DNA from: Pseudomonadota bacterium
GTDB lineage: Bacteria > Pseudomonadota > Gammaproteobacteria > Burkholderiales > Casimicrobiaceae
Reading direction: 5' to 3'
Assembly (NCBI GenBank): GCA_018241785.1
Contig: JAFEDF010000237.1
Span: 1-36,821 of the forward strand
Length of the DNA stretch: 36,821 nt
A program made the position numbers and the translations under genes. Below are positions 26,451 to 36,100 of this stretch, in pieces (the stretch's first letter is position 1; each line of letters starts with the position of its first letter). The notes below the pieces were generated by a model that was given only the letters and a program-made list of their open reading frames with translations, searched no databases and was not told the DNA's origin.

Positions 26451-26771
26451 ACCCGACCTCTTGGCGATGGGTGGTTTGCTCAAGCTAACTTAACATCATG
26501 CAGTTAGCGACGCAAGCTAAACCGTTGCATTAGATAGCGTTTTATGCCGTCGTCCTTGCCTGACGGCCACAGACAGGCGTACCCGTTCGCATCGTGACCG
26601 GAACCCATCCGGTGCAAAGTCGGCGCCACCGCGAAGACTGCATAAATGTGTCCGAAACCAAGCGGTTGCGAGTCTCCACCCGGCCGCACGCCGATTTGCG
26701 AAAAAGCACGAATCGCGCCAGAACGTCCCTCGGCGCCGTCTAGCGTGAGGACCCACTCCCCGGGCGAACGG
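26451..26771 (-). promoter_or_regulatory. fimV leader region with an inverted repeat
   Basis: These 321 bp between asd and fimV have no recognised gene and are more AT-rich than their surroundings near fimV. GCTAACT (26484-26490) and AGTTAGC (26502-26508) form a perfect 7-bp inverted repeat with an 11-base spacer, about 35-60 bp before the fimV ATG. CAAGCTAA also occurs twice in direct orientation (26481-26488 and 26513-26520), 32 bp apart. TCTAAT (26529-26534, minus) is a possible -10. The arrangement suggests an operator, but no regulator can be named. An open frame at 26504-26821 (minus) resembles no protein I know. Confidence 0.4.
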
Positions 26772-27881
26772 TCAGCGGGCCTGAAGGATGCACAGCATCC
26801 GGCGCAACGGTTCGGCCGCACCCCACAGCAACTGGTCGCCGCAGGTGAACGCGCCGAGGTAAGTCGGCCCCATCGCGAGCTTGCGCAGCCTGCCGACAGG
26901 CACCTCGAGGCGACCGGTCACGGCGGCAGGCGTCAGCTCGCGGATGCTCGCGTCACGCTCGTTCGGGATCACCCGGACCCACTCGTGGGCGTCTCTGAGC
27001 ATTGCCTCGATTTCGGCGAGCGGCACATCCCGCCGCAACTTGATGGTCATCGCCTGCGAATGGCAGCGCATCGCGCCGACGCGCACGCAGATCGACTCGA
27101 TCGGAATGGGATCGTCTTCCCGGCCGAGGATGCGGTTCGTCTCGGCGCCCCCCTTCCACTCCTCGCGGCTCATGCCGTTGCCGAGGTCCTTGTCGATCCA
27201 CGGGATGAGGCTGCCGGCGAGCGGCACCCCGAAGTGCTCGGTCGGGAAGCGCTCGTCGCGCAGGATGCCTGCGACCTCCCGGTCGATGTCGAGGATCGAC
27301 GACGACGGATCGTCGAGGAGCGCCTTGGCGGCGAGATGCGCATCGCCCATCTGCTGCAGCAGTTCGCGCATGTTCTGCGCCCCCGCCCCCGACGCCGCCT
27401 GGTAGGTCATGCAGGTCATCCACTCGACGAGGCCGTGGCGGAACAGGCCGGCGAGCGCCATCAGCATCAGGCTCACCGTGCAGTTGCCGCCGATGTAATC
27501 CTTCACGCCGGTTGCGAGCGCGCGGTCGATCACCTCGCGGTTCACCGGGTCGAGGACGATCACCGCGCCGTCCTTCATCCGCAGCGCCGACGCCGCGTCG
27601 ATCCACCAGCCGCGGTAGCCCGCCTCGCGCAGGCGCGGGTGCATCGCCTTCGTCCAGTCGCCGCCCTGGCACGTCACGACCGTGTCGAGGTCGGCGAAGG
27701 CGTGCGGGTCGTTCGCGTCGCGCAGCGTTCCCGCCGCCTTGCCGACCGCCGGCGCCTGCCCGCCCGCGCTCGACGTCGAGAAGAACACCGGGTCGATTGC
27801 CTCGAAATCGCCCTCGTCGCGCATCCGCTGCATCAGCACCGAGCCGACCATGCCGCGCCAACCCACGAATCCGACCTTCAT
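26772..27881 (-). CDS. asd: Aspartate-semialdehyde dehydrogenase
   Basis: A 369-aa enzyme of the Gram-negative type that reduces aspartyl phosphate to aspartate semialdehyde, for lysine, methionine, threonine and diaminopimelate. The NADP loop [13 protein letters not shown] is at the N-terminus. The active-site Cys is in [13 protein letters not shown], and the substrate region includes [11 protein letters not shown]. The start is ATG at 27881, whose A is shared with the acetyltransferase stop (TGATG); a GTG just before adds one residue. Length is close to E. coli Asd (367 aa). In most relatives asd follows leuB directly; here a GNAT gene intervenes. Confidence 0.97.
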   Translation of the reverse strand: MKVGFVGWRGMVGSVLMQRMRDEGDFEAIDPVFFSTSSAGGQAPAVGKAAGTLRDANDPHAFADLDTVVTCQGGDWTKAMHPRLREAGYRGWWIDAASALRMKDGAVIVLDPVNREVIDRALATGVKDYIGGNCTVSLMLMALAGLFRHGLVEWMTCMTYQAASGAGAQNMRELLQQMGDAHLAAKALLDDPSSSILDIDREVAGILRDERFPTEHFGVPLAGSLIPWIDKDLGNGMSREEWKGGAETNRILGREDDPIPIESICVRVGAMRCHSQAMTIKLRRDVPLAEIEAMLRDAHEWVRVIPNERDASIRELTPAAVTGRLEVPVGRLRKLAMGPTYLGAFTCGDQLLWGAAEPLRRMLCILQAR

Positions 27882-28438
27882 CACGATTCACCGTCCCTCG
27901 TCGTTGCCGCCACGCCGCCTGATCGCGGCCTCGGTTGGGCGAAGCGCGCCATCGCGTAGGCGTCGACGAAACTGCCGTCGCGCAGCGCATAGTCGCGCAG
28001 CGTTCCTTCGACCGCGAAGCCGAACTTCCGGTACAGGGAAAGCGCGGCCGCGTTGTCGACGTACACGGTGAGTTCGAGCCGCGTGTACCCGATCCAGTTC
28101 TCGGCGAGATCGATGATCGCGCCAAGGAGCGCCGAGCCCACGCCGCGGCGCTGCCAGTCGTCGCGCACCGACATGCCGATCGCCGCCGCATGACGCCTGC
28201 GCGGTGATCCGCCCGCCGGATGCAGCCCGGCGTTGCCGACGACGTCGCCGTCGATCTCCGCGACGAGCATGTAGTCGTCCTTCGACAGGTCGCCGATCCT
28301 GCGCTCCCACGTCGACGCCGAAGGATAGGGGAGCTGCAGCGTGCCCGAGAGCGCGATCGGCGTCGCCATCGCCCGCGCGACCGCCTCCGCATCGCGGACC
28401 TCGATCCGCCGGATGCGCATTGCCGGCGCCGGCGCCAT
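27881..28438 (-). CDS. GNAT-family acetyltransferase (YhhY-like)
   Basis: A 185-aa GNAT protein similar to the YhhY group. N-terminal [16 protein letters not shown], then the acetyl-CoA loop in [17 protein letters not shown] (QRRGVG), motif B with [21 protein letters not shown], and [22 protein letters not shown] at the end. YhhY acetylates certain amino acids and related amines; the substrate here is unknown. The ATG directly follows the leuB stop (TGAATG) and the stop overlaps the asd start, so it is fully embedded in the leu-asd cluster. That spacing suggests co-translation with amino-acid biosynthesis genes. Confidence 0.92.
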   Translation of the reverse strand: MAPAPAMRIRRIEVRDAEAVARAMATPIALSGTLQLPYPSASTWERRIGDLSKDDYMLVAEIDGDVVGNAGLHPAGGSPRRRHAAAIGMSVRDDWQRRGVGSALLGAIIDLAENWIGYTRLELTVYVDNAAALSLYRKFGFAVEGTLRDYALRDGSFVDAYAMARFAQPRPRSGGVAATTRDGES

Positions 28439-29512
28439 TCAGCCTCCGCGAAGCGCGGCGACGACCGCGTCGCCCATCGTGCGCGTACCGACGACGGCTT
28501 CGCCGGGCTGCGCGAGATCGGCGGTCCGCAGCCCCTGCGCGAGCGCCGTGCGTACGGCGCGCTCGATCCGCACGGCGGTCTCCTCGCGCCCGAACGTGTG
28601 CCGGAACATCATCGCGACCGACAGGATCGTTGCCAGAGGATTCGCGACGCCGCGCCCGGCGATGTCCGGCGCCGACCCGTGGATCGGCTCGTAGAGCCCC
28701 TTGCCGTTCGTGTCGAGCGACGCCGACGGCAGCATGCCGATCGAGCCGGCGAGCATCGACGCCTCGTCCGAGAGGATGTCGCCGAACAGGTTGCCGGTGA
28801 CGATCGTGTCGAAGCCGCGCGGATTGCGCACGAGCTGCATCGCGGCGTTGTCGACGTACATGTGCGAGAGCGCGATGCCGGGATAGTCGCGTCCGATGCG
28901 GGTCACGACTTCGCGCCACAGGATCGACGTGTCGAGCACGTTCGCCTTGTCGACCGACGTGAGCCTGCGGCCGCGCTTTCCCGCCGTCTCGAAACCGATC
29001 CTCGCGATGCGCTCGATCTCCGGCACCGAGTAACGCATCGTGTCGAAGCCCTCTTCGTCGCCGTGCTCGTTCGTGCGGCGCCCGCGCGGGCTGCCGAAAT
29101 AGATGTCGCCGGTGAGCTCGCGCACGATCACGAGATCGAGACCGGCGACCACCTCGGGCTTCAGCGTCGATGCCCCGGCGAGCTCGGGGTAGAGGAGCGC
29201 CGGCCGCAGATTGGCGAAGAGGCCGAGGGCCTTGCGGATGCCGAGGATGCCCTGCTCGGGCCGCAGCTCGCGCGGCAGGCGGTCGTAGGCGGGGCCGCCG
29301 ACCGCGCCGAGGAGCACCGCATCGGCAGCGCGCGCAAGCGCGAGCGTCGCCTCGGGCAGCGGATGGCGCGCGGCGTCGTAGCCCGCACCCCCGATCGGCG
29401 CCGTCGCGGTCTCGATCGGCAGGCCTTCCTCCCGCAGCACATCGAAGACCCTCGCCGCTTCGGCGACGATCTCCGGGCCGATGCCGTCGCCGGGCAGGAG
29501 CGCGATCTTCAT
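28439..29512 (-). CDS. leuB: 3-isopropylmalate dehydrogenase
   Basis: A 357-aa NAD-dependent decarboxylating dehydrogenase, third step of leucine synthesis. It starts [19 protein letters not shown]. Substrate residues are in [14 protein letters not shown], and the catalytic and metal-binding region includes [26 protein letters not shown] with its conserved Asp residues. NAD specificity is indicated by [19 protein letters not shown]. It follows leuD by 69 bp and abuts the GNAT gene. Length matches the family. Confidence 0.97.
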   Translation of the reverse strand: MKIALLPGDGIGPEIVAEAARVFDVLREEGLPIETATAPIGGAGYDAARHPLPEATLALARAADAVLLGAVGGPAYDRLPRELRPEQGILGIRKALGLFANLRPALLYPELAGASTLKPEVVAGLDLVIVRELTGDIYFGSPRGRRTNEHGDEEGFDTMRYSVPEIERIARIGFETAGKRGRRLTSVDKANVLDTSILWREVVTRIGRDYPGIALSHMYVDNAAMQLVRNPRGFDTIVTGNLFGDILSDEASMLAGSIGMLPSASLDTNGKGLYEPIHGSAPDIAGRGVANPLATILSVAMMFRHTFGREETAVRIERAVRTALAQGLRTADLAQPGEAVVGTRTMGDAVVAALRGG

Positions 29513-29581
29513 GCGTCGGCCGGTGCACGCACGAGCGTCATCGTCGCGACGAGCGCGGCAGTCGCACGGCCACGCCGGGCC

Positions 29582-30220
29582 TCACGCGAGCCACGGCTCT
29601 TCGGCGAAGCGCTTCGCTTCGAACGCGCGGATCTCGTCGGCGTGACGCAGCGTGAGCCCGATGTCGTCCCAGCCGTTGAGAAGGCACTGCCGGCGAAACG
29701 CGTCGACTTCGAACGCCGACACGACGGCGCCGTCCGCCGTGGCAACGATCTGCCGCTCGAGGTCGATCGTCAGGCTGAAGCCGGGGAAGGCAGCGACGTC
29801 GGCGAACAGCCGCGCCACGTCGCGCTCGCCGAGCACGACCGGCAGGAGGCCGTTCTTGAAGCAGTTGTTGAAGAAGATGTCGGCGTACGACGGCGCGATC
29901 AGGGCGCGAAAGCCGTAATCGGCGAGCGCCCACGGCGCGTGCTCGCGCGAACTGCCGCAGCCGAAGTTGTGCCGCGCGAGGAGGATCGACGCGCCGCGGT
30001 AGCGCGACGCGTTCAGCACGAAGTCCGGGTTCGGGCGTCGCGACGCCGGATCCATCCCCGGCTCGCCACGGTCGAGGTAGCGCCAGGCGTCGAACAGGTT
30101 GGGGCCGAAGCCCGAGCGCCTGATCGACTTCAGGAACTGCTTCGGGATGATTGCGTCGGTGTCGACGTTGGCGCGGTCGAGCGGAGCGACGATTCCCGAG
30201 TGGATGCGAAATGGCTGCAC
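29582..30220 (-). CDS. leuD: 3-isopropylmalate dehydratase small subunit
   Basis: A 212-aa subunit that forms isopropylmalate isomerase with LeuC. It has the family patterns [20 protein letters not shown] near the N-terminus and [19 protein letters not shown] in the swivelling domain that closes over the active site. The start is GTG at 30220, 11 bp after the leuC stop. It ends [13 protein letters not shown] followed by a short tail. In many relatives a tiny entericidin-like lipoprotein gene sits between leuC and leuD; none fits here. Confidence 0.96.
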   Translation of the reverse strand: MQPFRIHSGIVAPLDRANVDTDAIIPKQFLKSIRRSGFGPNLFDAWRYLDRGEPGMDPASRRPNPDFVLNASRYRGASILLARHNFGCGSSREHAPWALADYGFRALIAPSYADIFFNNCFKNGLLPVVLGERDVARLFADVAAFPGFSLTIDLERQIVATADGAVVSAFEVDAFRRQCLLNGWDDIGLTLRHADEIRAFEAKRFAEEPWLA

Positions 30221-30231
30221 GGCGGGCGCGT

Positions 30232-31641
30232 TCAGTAGAGGCGGCGGACGTCGACGAAATGGCCGGCGATCGCCGCAGCGGCCGCCATCGCCGGGCTGAC
30301 GAGGTGCGTGCGGCCGCCGGCGCCCTGGCGCCCCTCGAAGTTGCGGTTCGACGTCGACGCGCAGCGCTCGCCGGGCTCCAAGCGGTCGTCATTCATCGCG
30401 AGGCACATCGAGCAGCCGGGTTCGCGCCACTCGAAGCCGGCGGCGCGGAACGCGCGGTCGAGACCTTCGGCCTCGGCCTGTGCCTTGACCCGTCCCGAGC
30501 CGGGCACGACCATCGCGAGACGCACCGAGCCGGCGACGCGGCGGCCGCGCACGACTGCCGCCGCCTCGCGCAGGTCCTCGATGCGCGAATTGGTGCACGA
30601 GCCGATGAACACCTTGTCGATGTGCACGTCGGCGATCGGCACGTTCGGGGTGAGGCCCATGTAGGCGAGCGCGCGCTCGATCCCCTCGCGGCGCTCGCTG
30701 TTCTTCTCGCGATCGGGATCGGGAATGCGCTCGTCGATCGCGACGACCATCTCGGGCGACGTCCCCCAGGTGACCTGCGGGCGCACGGCCTTCGCGTCGA
30801 ACACGTGCGTCGTGTCGAACGCTGCACCGGCGTCGGTGACGAGCGTGCGCCAATGCGCGGCCGCACGCTCCCACAGATCGCCCGACGGTGCGAAGCCTCG
30901 TCCCCGGAGGTAGTCGATCGTCGTGTCGTCGACCGCAACCATGCCGGCGCGGGCCCCCGCCTCGATCGTCATGTTGCACACCGTCATCCGCCCTTCCATC
31001 GACAGCGCGCGCACGGCCTCGCCGGCGAACTCGATCGCGTGGCCGGTGCCGCCGGCGGTGCCGATGCGGCCGATGATCGCGAGCACGAGGTCCTTCGCGG
31101 TGACGCCGCGCGGCAGCGTGCCATCGACCCTGACCAGCATCGACTTCGACTTCTTCATCAGCAGGCACTGCGTCGCCAGCACGTGCTCGACTTCGGAGGT
31201 GCCGATGCCGAAGGCGAGCGCGGCGAACGCCCCGTGCGTGCTGGTGTGCGAATCGCCGCAGACGACCGTCATGCCCGGGAGCGTCGCGCCCGACTCGGGG
31301 CCGATCACGTGCACGATTCCCTGGCGCGGGTCGCGAAACGGGTAATAGGCCTTCGCGCCGAAGCGCGCGATGTTGGCGTCGAGCGTCTCGACCTGCGTGC
31401 GCGACACGGGATCGCGGATGCCCTCGTCCCAGTGCGTCGTCGGCGTGTTGTGATCGGCCGTGGCGACGATCGAATCAGTCCGCCACGGCTTCCTTCCGGC
31501 GAGGCGCAGGCCCTCGTAGGCCTGCGGGCTCGTCACTTCGTGCACGAGGTGACGGTCGATGTAGAGGAGCGCCGTGCCGTCGGCCTCCTCGCGCACGACG
31601 TGGCTGTCCCACAGCTTGTCGTAGAGCGTTCGGACGGTCAT
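30232..31641 (-). CDS. leuC: 3-isopropylmalate dehydratase large subunit
   Basis: A 469-aa aconitase-family protein that holds the [4Fe-4S] cluster for isomerising 2-isopropylmalate to 3-isopropylmalate. Cluster cysteines are expected in [15 protein letters not shown] and in the paired [33 protein letters not shown] is the conserved substrate segment. Length equals E. coli LeuC (466 aa) within a few residues. It is the first gene of the leu cluster, with a TAGAAT promoter-like element 40 bp upstream. No leader peptide with leucine codons is visible in the short 5' region. Confidence 0.97.
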   Translation of the reverse strand: MTVRTLYDKLWDSHVVREEADGTALLYIDRHLVHEVTSPQAYEGLRLAGRKPWRTDSIVATADHNTPTTHWDEGIRDPVSRTQVETLDANIARFGAKAYYPFRDPRQGIVHVIGPESGATLPGMTVVCGDSHTSTHGAFAALAFGIGTSEVEHVLATQCLLMKKSKSMLVRVDGTLPRGVTAKDLVLAIIGRIGTAGGTGHAIEFAGEAVRALSMEGRMTVCNMTIEAGARAGMVAVDDTTIDYLRGRGFAPSGDLWERAAAHWRTLVTDAGAAFDTTHVFDAKAVRPQVTWGTSPEMVVAIDERIPDPDREKNSERREGIERALAYMGLTPNVPIADVHIDKVFIGSCTNSRIEDLREAAAVVRGRRVAGSVRLAMVVPGSGRVKAQAEAEGLDRAFRAAGFEWREPGCSMCLAMNDDRLEPGERCASTSNRNFEGRQGAGGRTHLVSPAMAAAAAIAGHFVDVRRLY

Positions 31642-31680
31642 GGCGCGGCGGCGGCAAAAGCGGAATCGCGGGAACCTTGG

Positions 31681-31686
31681 ATTCTA
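31681..31686 (-). promoter_or_regulatory. Possible -10 element for the leu cluster
   Basis: TAGAAT in GGTAGAATCC on the minus strand lies about 40 bp before the leuC ATG, within a 184-bp divergent intergenic region. Five of six bases match. The facing plus-strand gene may use TATCAT (31718-31723). Neither has a strong -35 box. Confidence 0.45.
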
Positions 31687-31825
31687 CCGGCTCCCGTCAT
31701 GCGGCGCTGCGCCGGGGTATCATCCGCGCGCCGGGCGGATGCGGACGCCCCGCCACATGACGCGCCGTCCCGCGAGCGCGACCGCCGCGACCGCGCCGAT
31801 GCGGCGTACCCGATTCCCGTCACCG

Positions 31826-32407
31826 ATGAGCGCACCGATGTCCCACGCCGCCGTGCTCTACGCCGCGATCGCGGTCTGGTCGATTCCCGAGTTGATCGGA
31901 GGCTTCCTCCAGCGCGCCGAGCCAGGCGCCACCCGGCGCGACGGGGGCTCCTACATGGTGCTTCGGATCGCGTTCACCGTGGGCATCGCCGGAGCGATCA
32001 TCGCTGCCCGGCATGCGCCGTGGGCTGCGTTCAGCGCCCATCGCAACGCCGTTTTCTGGACGGGAGTCTTCCTGATGCTCGCCGGCGTCGCCTTTCGCTG
32101 GTACGCGATCGTCGTTCTCGGGCGTTACTTCACCCGCGACGTCGCCACGCGCGAGGGACAGCGCGTCGTCGAGAAAGGCCCGTACCGGTGGATCCGCCAT
32201 CCGTCGTACACCGGCACCCTCGCGACGACGGCGGGCTTCGGCCTCGCCCTCGGCAACGCCCTCGCGCTCGCGATCGTGGTGATCACCGTGCTCGCCGGGC
32301 TCATGTACCGTGTCGCGGTCGAGGAGCGTGCGCTCGCCTCCGACCTCGGCGAGCCCTACCGCGCCTACATGCTCCGCACGCGGCGCTTCCTCCCGTTCCT
32401 GTGGTGA
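31826..32407 (+). CDS. Isoprenylcysteine carboxyl methyltransferase-family membrane protein
   Basis: A roughly 193-aa integral membrane protein with about five hydrophobic segments. The C-terminal half carries the family signature: VVEKGPYRWIRHPSYTGTLA near residues 113-132 (SAM-binding His and Pro), and VEERALASDLGEPYRAYMLRTRRFLP near the end, with the conserved E-R-L pattern and YxxY. Bacterial members methylate unknown substrates, often lipids; prenylated proteins are unlikely here. The start is uncertain: ATG at 31826, 31838 or, with a leader of little conservation, 31739. No good ribosome binding site marks any of them. Confidence 0.82.
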   Translation: MSAPMSHAAVLYAAIAVWSIPELIGGFLQRAEPGATRRDGGSYMVLRIAFTVGIAGAIIAARHAPWAAFSAHRNAVFWTGVFLMLAGVAFRWYAIVVLGRYFTRDVATREGQRVVEKGPYRWIRHPSYTGTLATTAGFGLALGNALALAIVVITVLAGLMYRVAVEERALASDLGEPYRAYMLRTRRFLPFLW

Positions 32408-32438
32408 TGCGGGCCTTGTGCCCAATCGAGGATCCATC

Positions 32439-33950
32439 ATGACCGAGACACCGAAACCGGCTCCCGCCGACGACGATCCGAAGAAGCGCCTGCGCGAGAA
32501 GGTCGACAAGCTGCTCGCGACGTCGCCTTGCGTGAGCGAAGGGAGTGCGTCGGTCAACGGCACGCCGCTTCGCTACCGCGCAGAAGCGGCGTTCGTCGCG
32601 GTCACCGCCGGCGGCGTCGACGACAAGCGAGGCGATCCCGAGGCGGCGATCTTCACGACGTCGTATTTTCTCGCCGGCGCCGATCCGGCCGCGCGCCCGG
32701 TGTGCTTCGTGTTCAACGGCGGGCCCGGCTCGTCGTCGATCTGGCTCCACCTGGGCGCGCTCGGCCCGAAGCGCGTGGCGATTCGCGAGGACGGCACGAT
32801 GCCGCCGCCGCCTTACGCGGTGACCGATAACCGCGAATCGTGGTTCGAGCACTTCGACCTCGTGTTCATCGACCCGCCGCACACCGGCTACTCGATCACC
32901 GCATCGGAGGACGCGAGGAAGCGGATGCTCGCGGTCGACGGCGACGTCGACGCGCTCGCCGAATGCATCAGGAGCTGGCTCGGACGCCACAAGCGCTGGC
33001 GCTCGCCGATCTACGTCGCCGGCGAGAGCTACGGCACGACGCGCGGCGCGGCGCTCGCCGAGAAGCTCCAGGACCTCGGCGTCGCGCTGTCGGGGCTCGT
33101 GCTCGTCTCGTGCGCGATGGATCTGCAGTCGATCGTGTTCGAGCCGCGCAACGACCTCCCGTACGCGCTCTTTCTCCCCGGGTACGCGAGCGTCGCGCAG
33201 TACCACGGCAAGCTCGCCGGCAAGCCCGGCGAGTCTCCGGATGACGCGCGCGCAGCGGCCGAGGCCTTCGTCACCGGCGACTACCTCGCCGCGCTCCACG
33301 CCGGCGCACGCATCGGGATCGCCGCGCGCCGGCGCGTGACCAAGCGCATCGCCGAACTGACCGGCCTCTCCGCGACCCTCGTCGACGAGTGCAACCTGCG
33401 CATCGACGACCAGACGTTCTTCGTGGAACTCCTGCGCGACCGCGGACAGATCGTCGGCCGGCTCGAAGCGCGCGTCACCGGCCCGATGGCGGCCAAGCGG
33501 GTGCGCCACTGGGAGTTCGATCCCGGCATCGAAGCCCTCGCGGCACCCTACACGATGGCCGCGCACGCCTACATGAGCGAAGCGCTCGGCGTCGACACAC
33601 AGGTGCGCTACGAGGTCCTGTCGCACGACGTGCACCGGCAATGGAACTGGAACCGCGGAGAGGCCAAAGGCAACGGCTACGCGAGCACGAGCCCCGACCT
33701 CTCGCGCGCGCTGCGGCGCAATCCGCACTTGCGGGTGCTCGTCGCGAGCGGGCGCTACGACCTCGGAACGCCGTACAGCGCGACCGACTGGTCGCTCGCC
33801 CAGCTCGACGTTCCGGCCGACGTGCTCGAGCGCGTCGAGCACCACTACTTCGACGCCGGCCACATGATGTACACGCGCGAGGCCGACATGATGAAGCTCA
33901 AGCGCGACCTCGCGAGCTGGCTCGCGCGCGGATCAGCCGGCGCGAACTGA
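32439..33950 (+). CDS. S10-family serine carboxypeptidase
   Basis: A 503-aa alpha/beta hydrolase of the serine carboxypeptidase (S10) family, which removes C-terminal residues from peptides. The oxyanion region is [11 protein letters not shown] and the nucleophile lies in [11 protein letters not shown]. The acid residue is probably in [14 protein letters not shown], and the histidine in YFDAGHMMY near the C-terminus. GAGGA precedes the ATG by seven bases. No signal peptide is seen: the N-terminus is charged and Pro-rich ([17 protein letters not shown]), so the enzyme appears cytoplasmic, which would suit peptides brought in by the neighbouring importer. Its 3' end overlaps the convergent dppF gene by 18 bp. 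Confidence 0.92.
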   Translation: MTETPKPAPADDDPKKRLREKVDKLLATSPCVSEGSASVNGTPLRYRAEAAFVAVTAGGVDDKRGDPEAAIFTTSYFLAGADPAARPVCFVFNGGPGSSSIWLHLGALGPKRVAIREDGTMPPPPYAVTDNRESWFEHFDLVFIDPPHTGYSITASEDARKRMLAVDGDVDALAECIRSWLGRHKRWRSPIYVAGESYGTTRGAALAEKLQDLGVALSGLVLVSCAMDLQSIVFEPRNDLPYALFLPGYASVAQYHGKLAGKPGESPDDARAAAEAFVTGDYLAALHAGARIGIAARRRVTKRIAELTGLSATLVDECNLRIDDQTFFVELLRDRGQIVGRLEARVTGPMAAKRVRHWEFDPGIEALAAPYTMAAHAYMSEALGVDTQVRYEVLSHDVHRQWNWNRGEAKGNGYASTSPDLSRALRRNPHLRVLVASGRYDLGTPYSATDWSLAQLDVPADVLERVEHHYFDAGHMMYTREADMMKLKRDLASWLARGSAGAN

Positions 33951-35063
33951 CGCGACGCCGCGGCCTTCGCCGCCGCCCTTGGCGGCTCGGCCGTCGCGCC
34001 CCTCCTCGACGGCATGGCAGGCGACTTCGCCGCCCTCGCCTGCGCCGGAGGTCCCCGGCACGCTCTTCAGCAGCGGAACCTCGCGGCGGCAGCGATCGTC
34101 GGCGAGCGGGCAGCGCGGGTGGAACGCGCAGCCCGGCGGCGGATCGAGCGGGCTCGGCACTTCGCCCGCGACCGGTGTCCTCGCCTTGCCGGTCAGCTCG
34201 AGGTCGGGGATCGCGTCGAGGAGCATCCGCGTGTACGGATGCCGCGGCGCGGCGAAGAGCTGGCGCTTCCCGGCGATCTCGACGATGCGGCCGAGGTACA
34301 TGACGCCGACGCGGTCGGCGATGTGGTGGACGACGGCGAGGTTGTGCGAGATGAAGAGGTAGGTGAGGCCCAGCTCGCGCTGCAGGTCGCGCATCAGGTT
34401 CAGCACCTGCGCCTGCACCGAGACGTCGAGCGCCGAGGTGGGCTCGTCGCAGACGAGGAACTCGGGCTCGCTCGCGAGCGCGCGCGCGATCGAGATCCGC
34501 TGCCGCTGCCCGCCCGAGAACTGGTGCGGATAGCGCGCGCCGTCGGCGGCAGCGAGCCCGACCTGGGCGAGCAGCGCGTCGACGCGCGCGTGCACCGCGC
34601 GGCGCCCGCGCAGCAACCGGTGCGCGCGGATCGGTTCGGCGACGATGTCGGCGACGCGCCAGCGCGGATTGAGGCTCGCGTACGGGTCCTGGAAGATCAT
34701 CTGCAGCCGCCTGCGCAGGACGCGGCCCGCGCGTCCCGAGGCGAGCGCATCGATGTTCTTGCCGTCGTAGGTGATCGTGCCCGACGTCAGCTGGTAGAGC
34801 CCGACGACGAGCCGCGCCACCGTCGACTTGCCGCAGCCCGACTCGCCGACGAGGCCGAGCGTTTCCCCCCGCCGGATGCCGAAGGTCACGTCGTCGACCG
34901 CACGCAGCAATAGCCGCGGCTGGCGCCCGAGGGTGCGCGTGAGCCACGGCGCCGAAACGTCGAAGGTCTTGCCGATGCGCTCGGCGCGCACGAGCTCCAC
35001 CGCACCCGCGACGGTGGCGCGGGCCGGGACCGCCGCGGCACCGCCCGCACCGCGGCCGCTCAA
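33933..35063 (-). CDS. dppF: Dipeptide/oligopeptide ABC transporter ATP-binding protein (DppF-like)
   Basis: A 376-aa ABC ATPase that powers peptide uptake with its partner DppD. Walker [10 protein letters not shown], signature FSGGQRQRI, Walker [12 protein letters not shown] and the switch His in [15 protein letters not shown] are all present. The C-terminal peptide-transporter extension holds a Cys cluster ([15 protein letters not shown]). The start is TTG at 35063, sharing TTGA with the dppD stop; an internal GTG at 35000 is an alternative. An N-terminal insert ([17 protein letters not shown]) is common in DppF/OppF. The C-terminal tail is Gly/Glu-rich. No terminator separates it from the facing carboxypeptidase gene. 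Confidence 0.93.
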   Translation of the reverse strand: MSGRGAGGAAAVPARATVAGAVELVRAERIGKTFDVSAPWLTRTLGRQPRLLLRAVDDVTFGIRRGETLGLVGESGCGKSTVARLVVGLYQLTSGTITYDGKNIDALASGRAGRVLRRRLQMIFQDPYASLNPRWRVADIVAEPIRAHRLLRGRRAVHARVDALLAQVGLAAADGARYPHQFSGGQRQRISIARALASEPEFLVCDEPTSALDVSVQAQVLNLMRDLQRELGLTYLFISHNLAVVHHIADRVGVMYLGRIVEIAGKRQLFAAPRHPYTRMLLDAIPDLELTGKARTPVAGEVPSPLDPPPGCAFHPRCPLADDRCRREVPLLKSVPGTSGAGEGGEVACHAVEEGRDGRAAKGGGEGRGVASVRAG

Positions 35064-36100
35064 GTCGCCACCCCTGCGCGAGGCTGTGCGTGCGCGTTGG
35101 CCCCTGCGTCCGCGTACAGCCAGCACGCGGCGCGCACGACGCCGACGTCGACGAGCTCGGGGCGCTCGCTGCGGCAGCGATCGAACGCTCGCGCGCAGCG
35201 CGGATTGAACGCGCAGCCCCGCGGGATCGCGTTGAGGCGCGGCATCGCGCCGTCGATCTGCACGAGGCGCTCGCGGTCGTCGACGATCGACGGAATCGAC
35301 CCCATCAGACCGACGGTATAGGGGTGCTTCGGCGCGTGGATCACCTCGGCCACCGGCCCGATCTCGGCGATCCTGCCGGCGTACATCACTGCGACGCGGT
35401 CGGCGGTCTCGGCGATCACGCCCATGTCGTGCGTCACCAGCATCACCGCGGTGCCGTGGTCGCGGCACAGCCGCTTCAAGAGCGAGATGATCTGCGCCTG
35501 GATCGACACGTCGAGCGCAGTGGTCGGCTCGTCGGCGATGATGAGCTGCGGGTTCGCGCAGATGGCGAGCGCAATCACCACGCGCTGGCGCATGCCGCCC
35601 GAGAACTGGTGCGGGAAGTGGTCGATCCTGCGCTCGGGCGACGGGATCCCCACTTCGCGCAGGAGGTCGATCGCGCGCGCGCGCGCCGCGCCCTCGCTCA
35701 TGTCGAGGTGGGTGCGGATCGTCTCGGTGAGCTGGCTCCCGATCGAGTACAGCGGATTGAGCGACGTGAGCGGGTCCTGGAAGATCGCGCCGATGCGCCG
35801 CCCGCGGATCTTGCGCATCGCGTCGTAGGGAAGATCGTCGATGCGGCGCCCGTCGAGGCGGATCTCGCCCGACGCGATCCGTCCCGGAGGCTCGAGGAGC
35901 CCGATGATCGCGGCACCCGTCAGCGACTTCCCGGCACCCGATTCGCCGACGACGCCGAGGACCTCGCCCGGCGCGATCGAGAACGAGACGCCGTCGATCG
36001 CGACGAGCGTGCCGCGCCGCGTCGGGAACTCGATGCGCAGGTTGCGCACGTCGAGGAGCGCCGGCCGCGTTTCCGCGGCCCTTTCCGCTGCGGCGCTCAT
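35060..36100 (-). CDS. dppD: Dipeptide/oligopeptide ABC transporter ATP-binding protein (DppD-like)
   Basis: A 346-aa ABC ATPase partner of DppF. Walker [11 protein letters not shown]-loop [12 protein letters not shown], signature FSGGMRQRV, Walker [13 protein letters not shown] and switch [14 protein letters not shown] are intact. The C-terminal domain has the family cysteines [15 protein letters not shown] followed by a later Cys (AACWLY); in related DppD proteins this cluster can hold a [4Fe-4S] centre. The ATG at 36100 overlaps the dppC stop by four bases. DppD-DppF form the heterodimeric motor of the importer. Confidence 0.94.
   Translation of the reverse strand: MSAAAERAAETRPALLDVRNLRIEFPTRRGTLVAIDGVSFSIAPGEVLGVVGESGAGKSLTGAAIIGLLEPPGRIASGEIRLDGRRIDDLPYDAMRKIRGRRIGAIFQDPLTSLNPLYSIGSQLTETIRTHLDMSEGAARARAIDLLREVGIPSPERRIDHFPHQFSGGMRQRVVIALAICANPQLIIADEPTTALDVSIQAQIISLLKRLCRDHGTAVMLVTHDMGVIAETADRVAVMYAGRIAEIGPVAEVIHAPKHPYTVGLMGSIPSIVDDRERLVQIDGAMPRLNAIPRGCAFNPRCARAFDRCRSERPELVDVGVVRAACWLYADAGANAHAQPRAGVAT

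Noticed and set aside
26504..26821. A 105-codon minus-strand frame between asd and fimV
   Set aside because: It overlaps the end of asd and the AT-rich leader, has no ribosome binding site or recognised motif, and covers the proposed operator. Treated as leader sequence.
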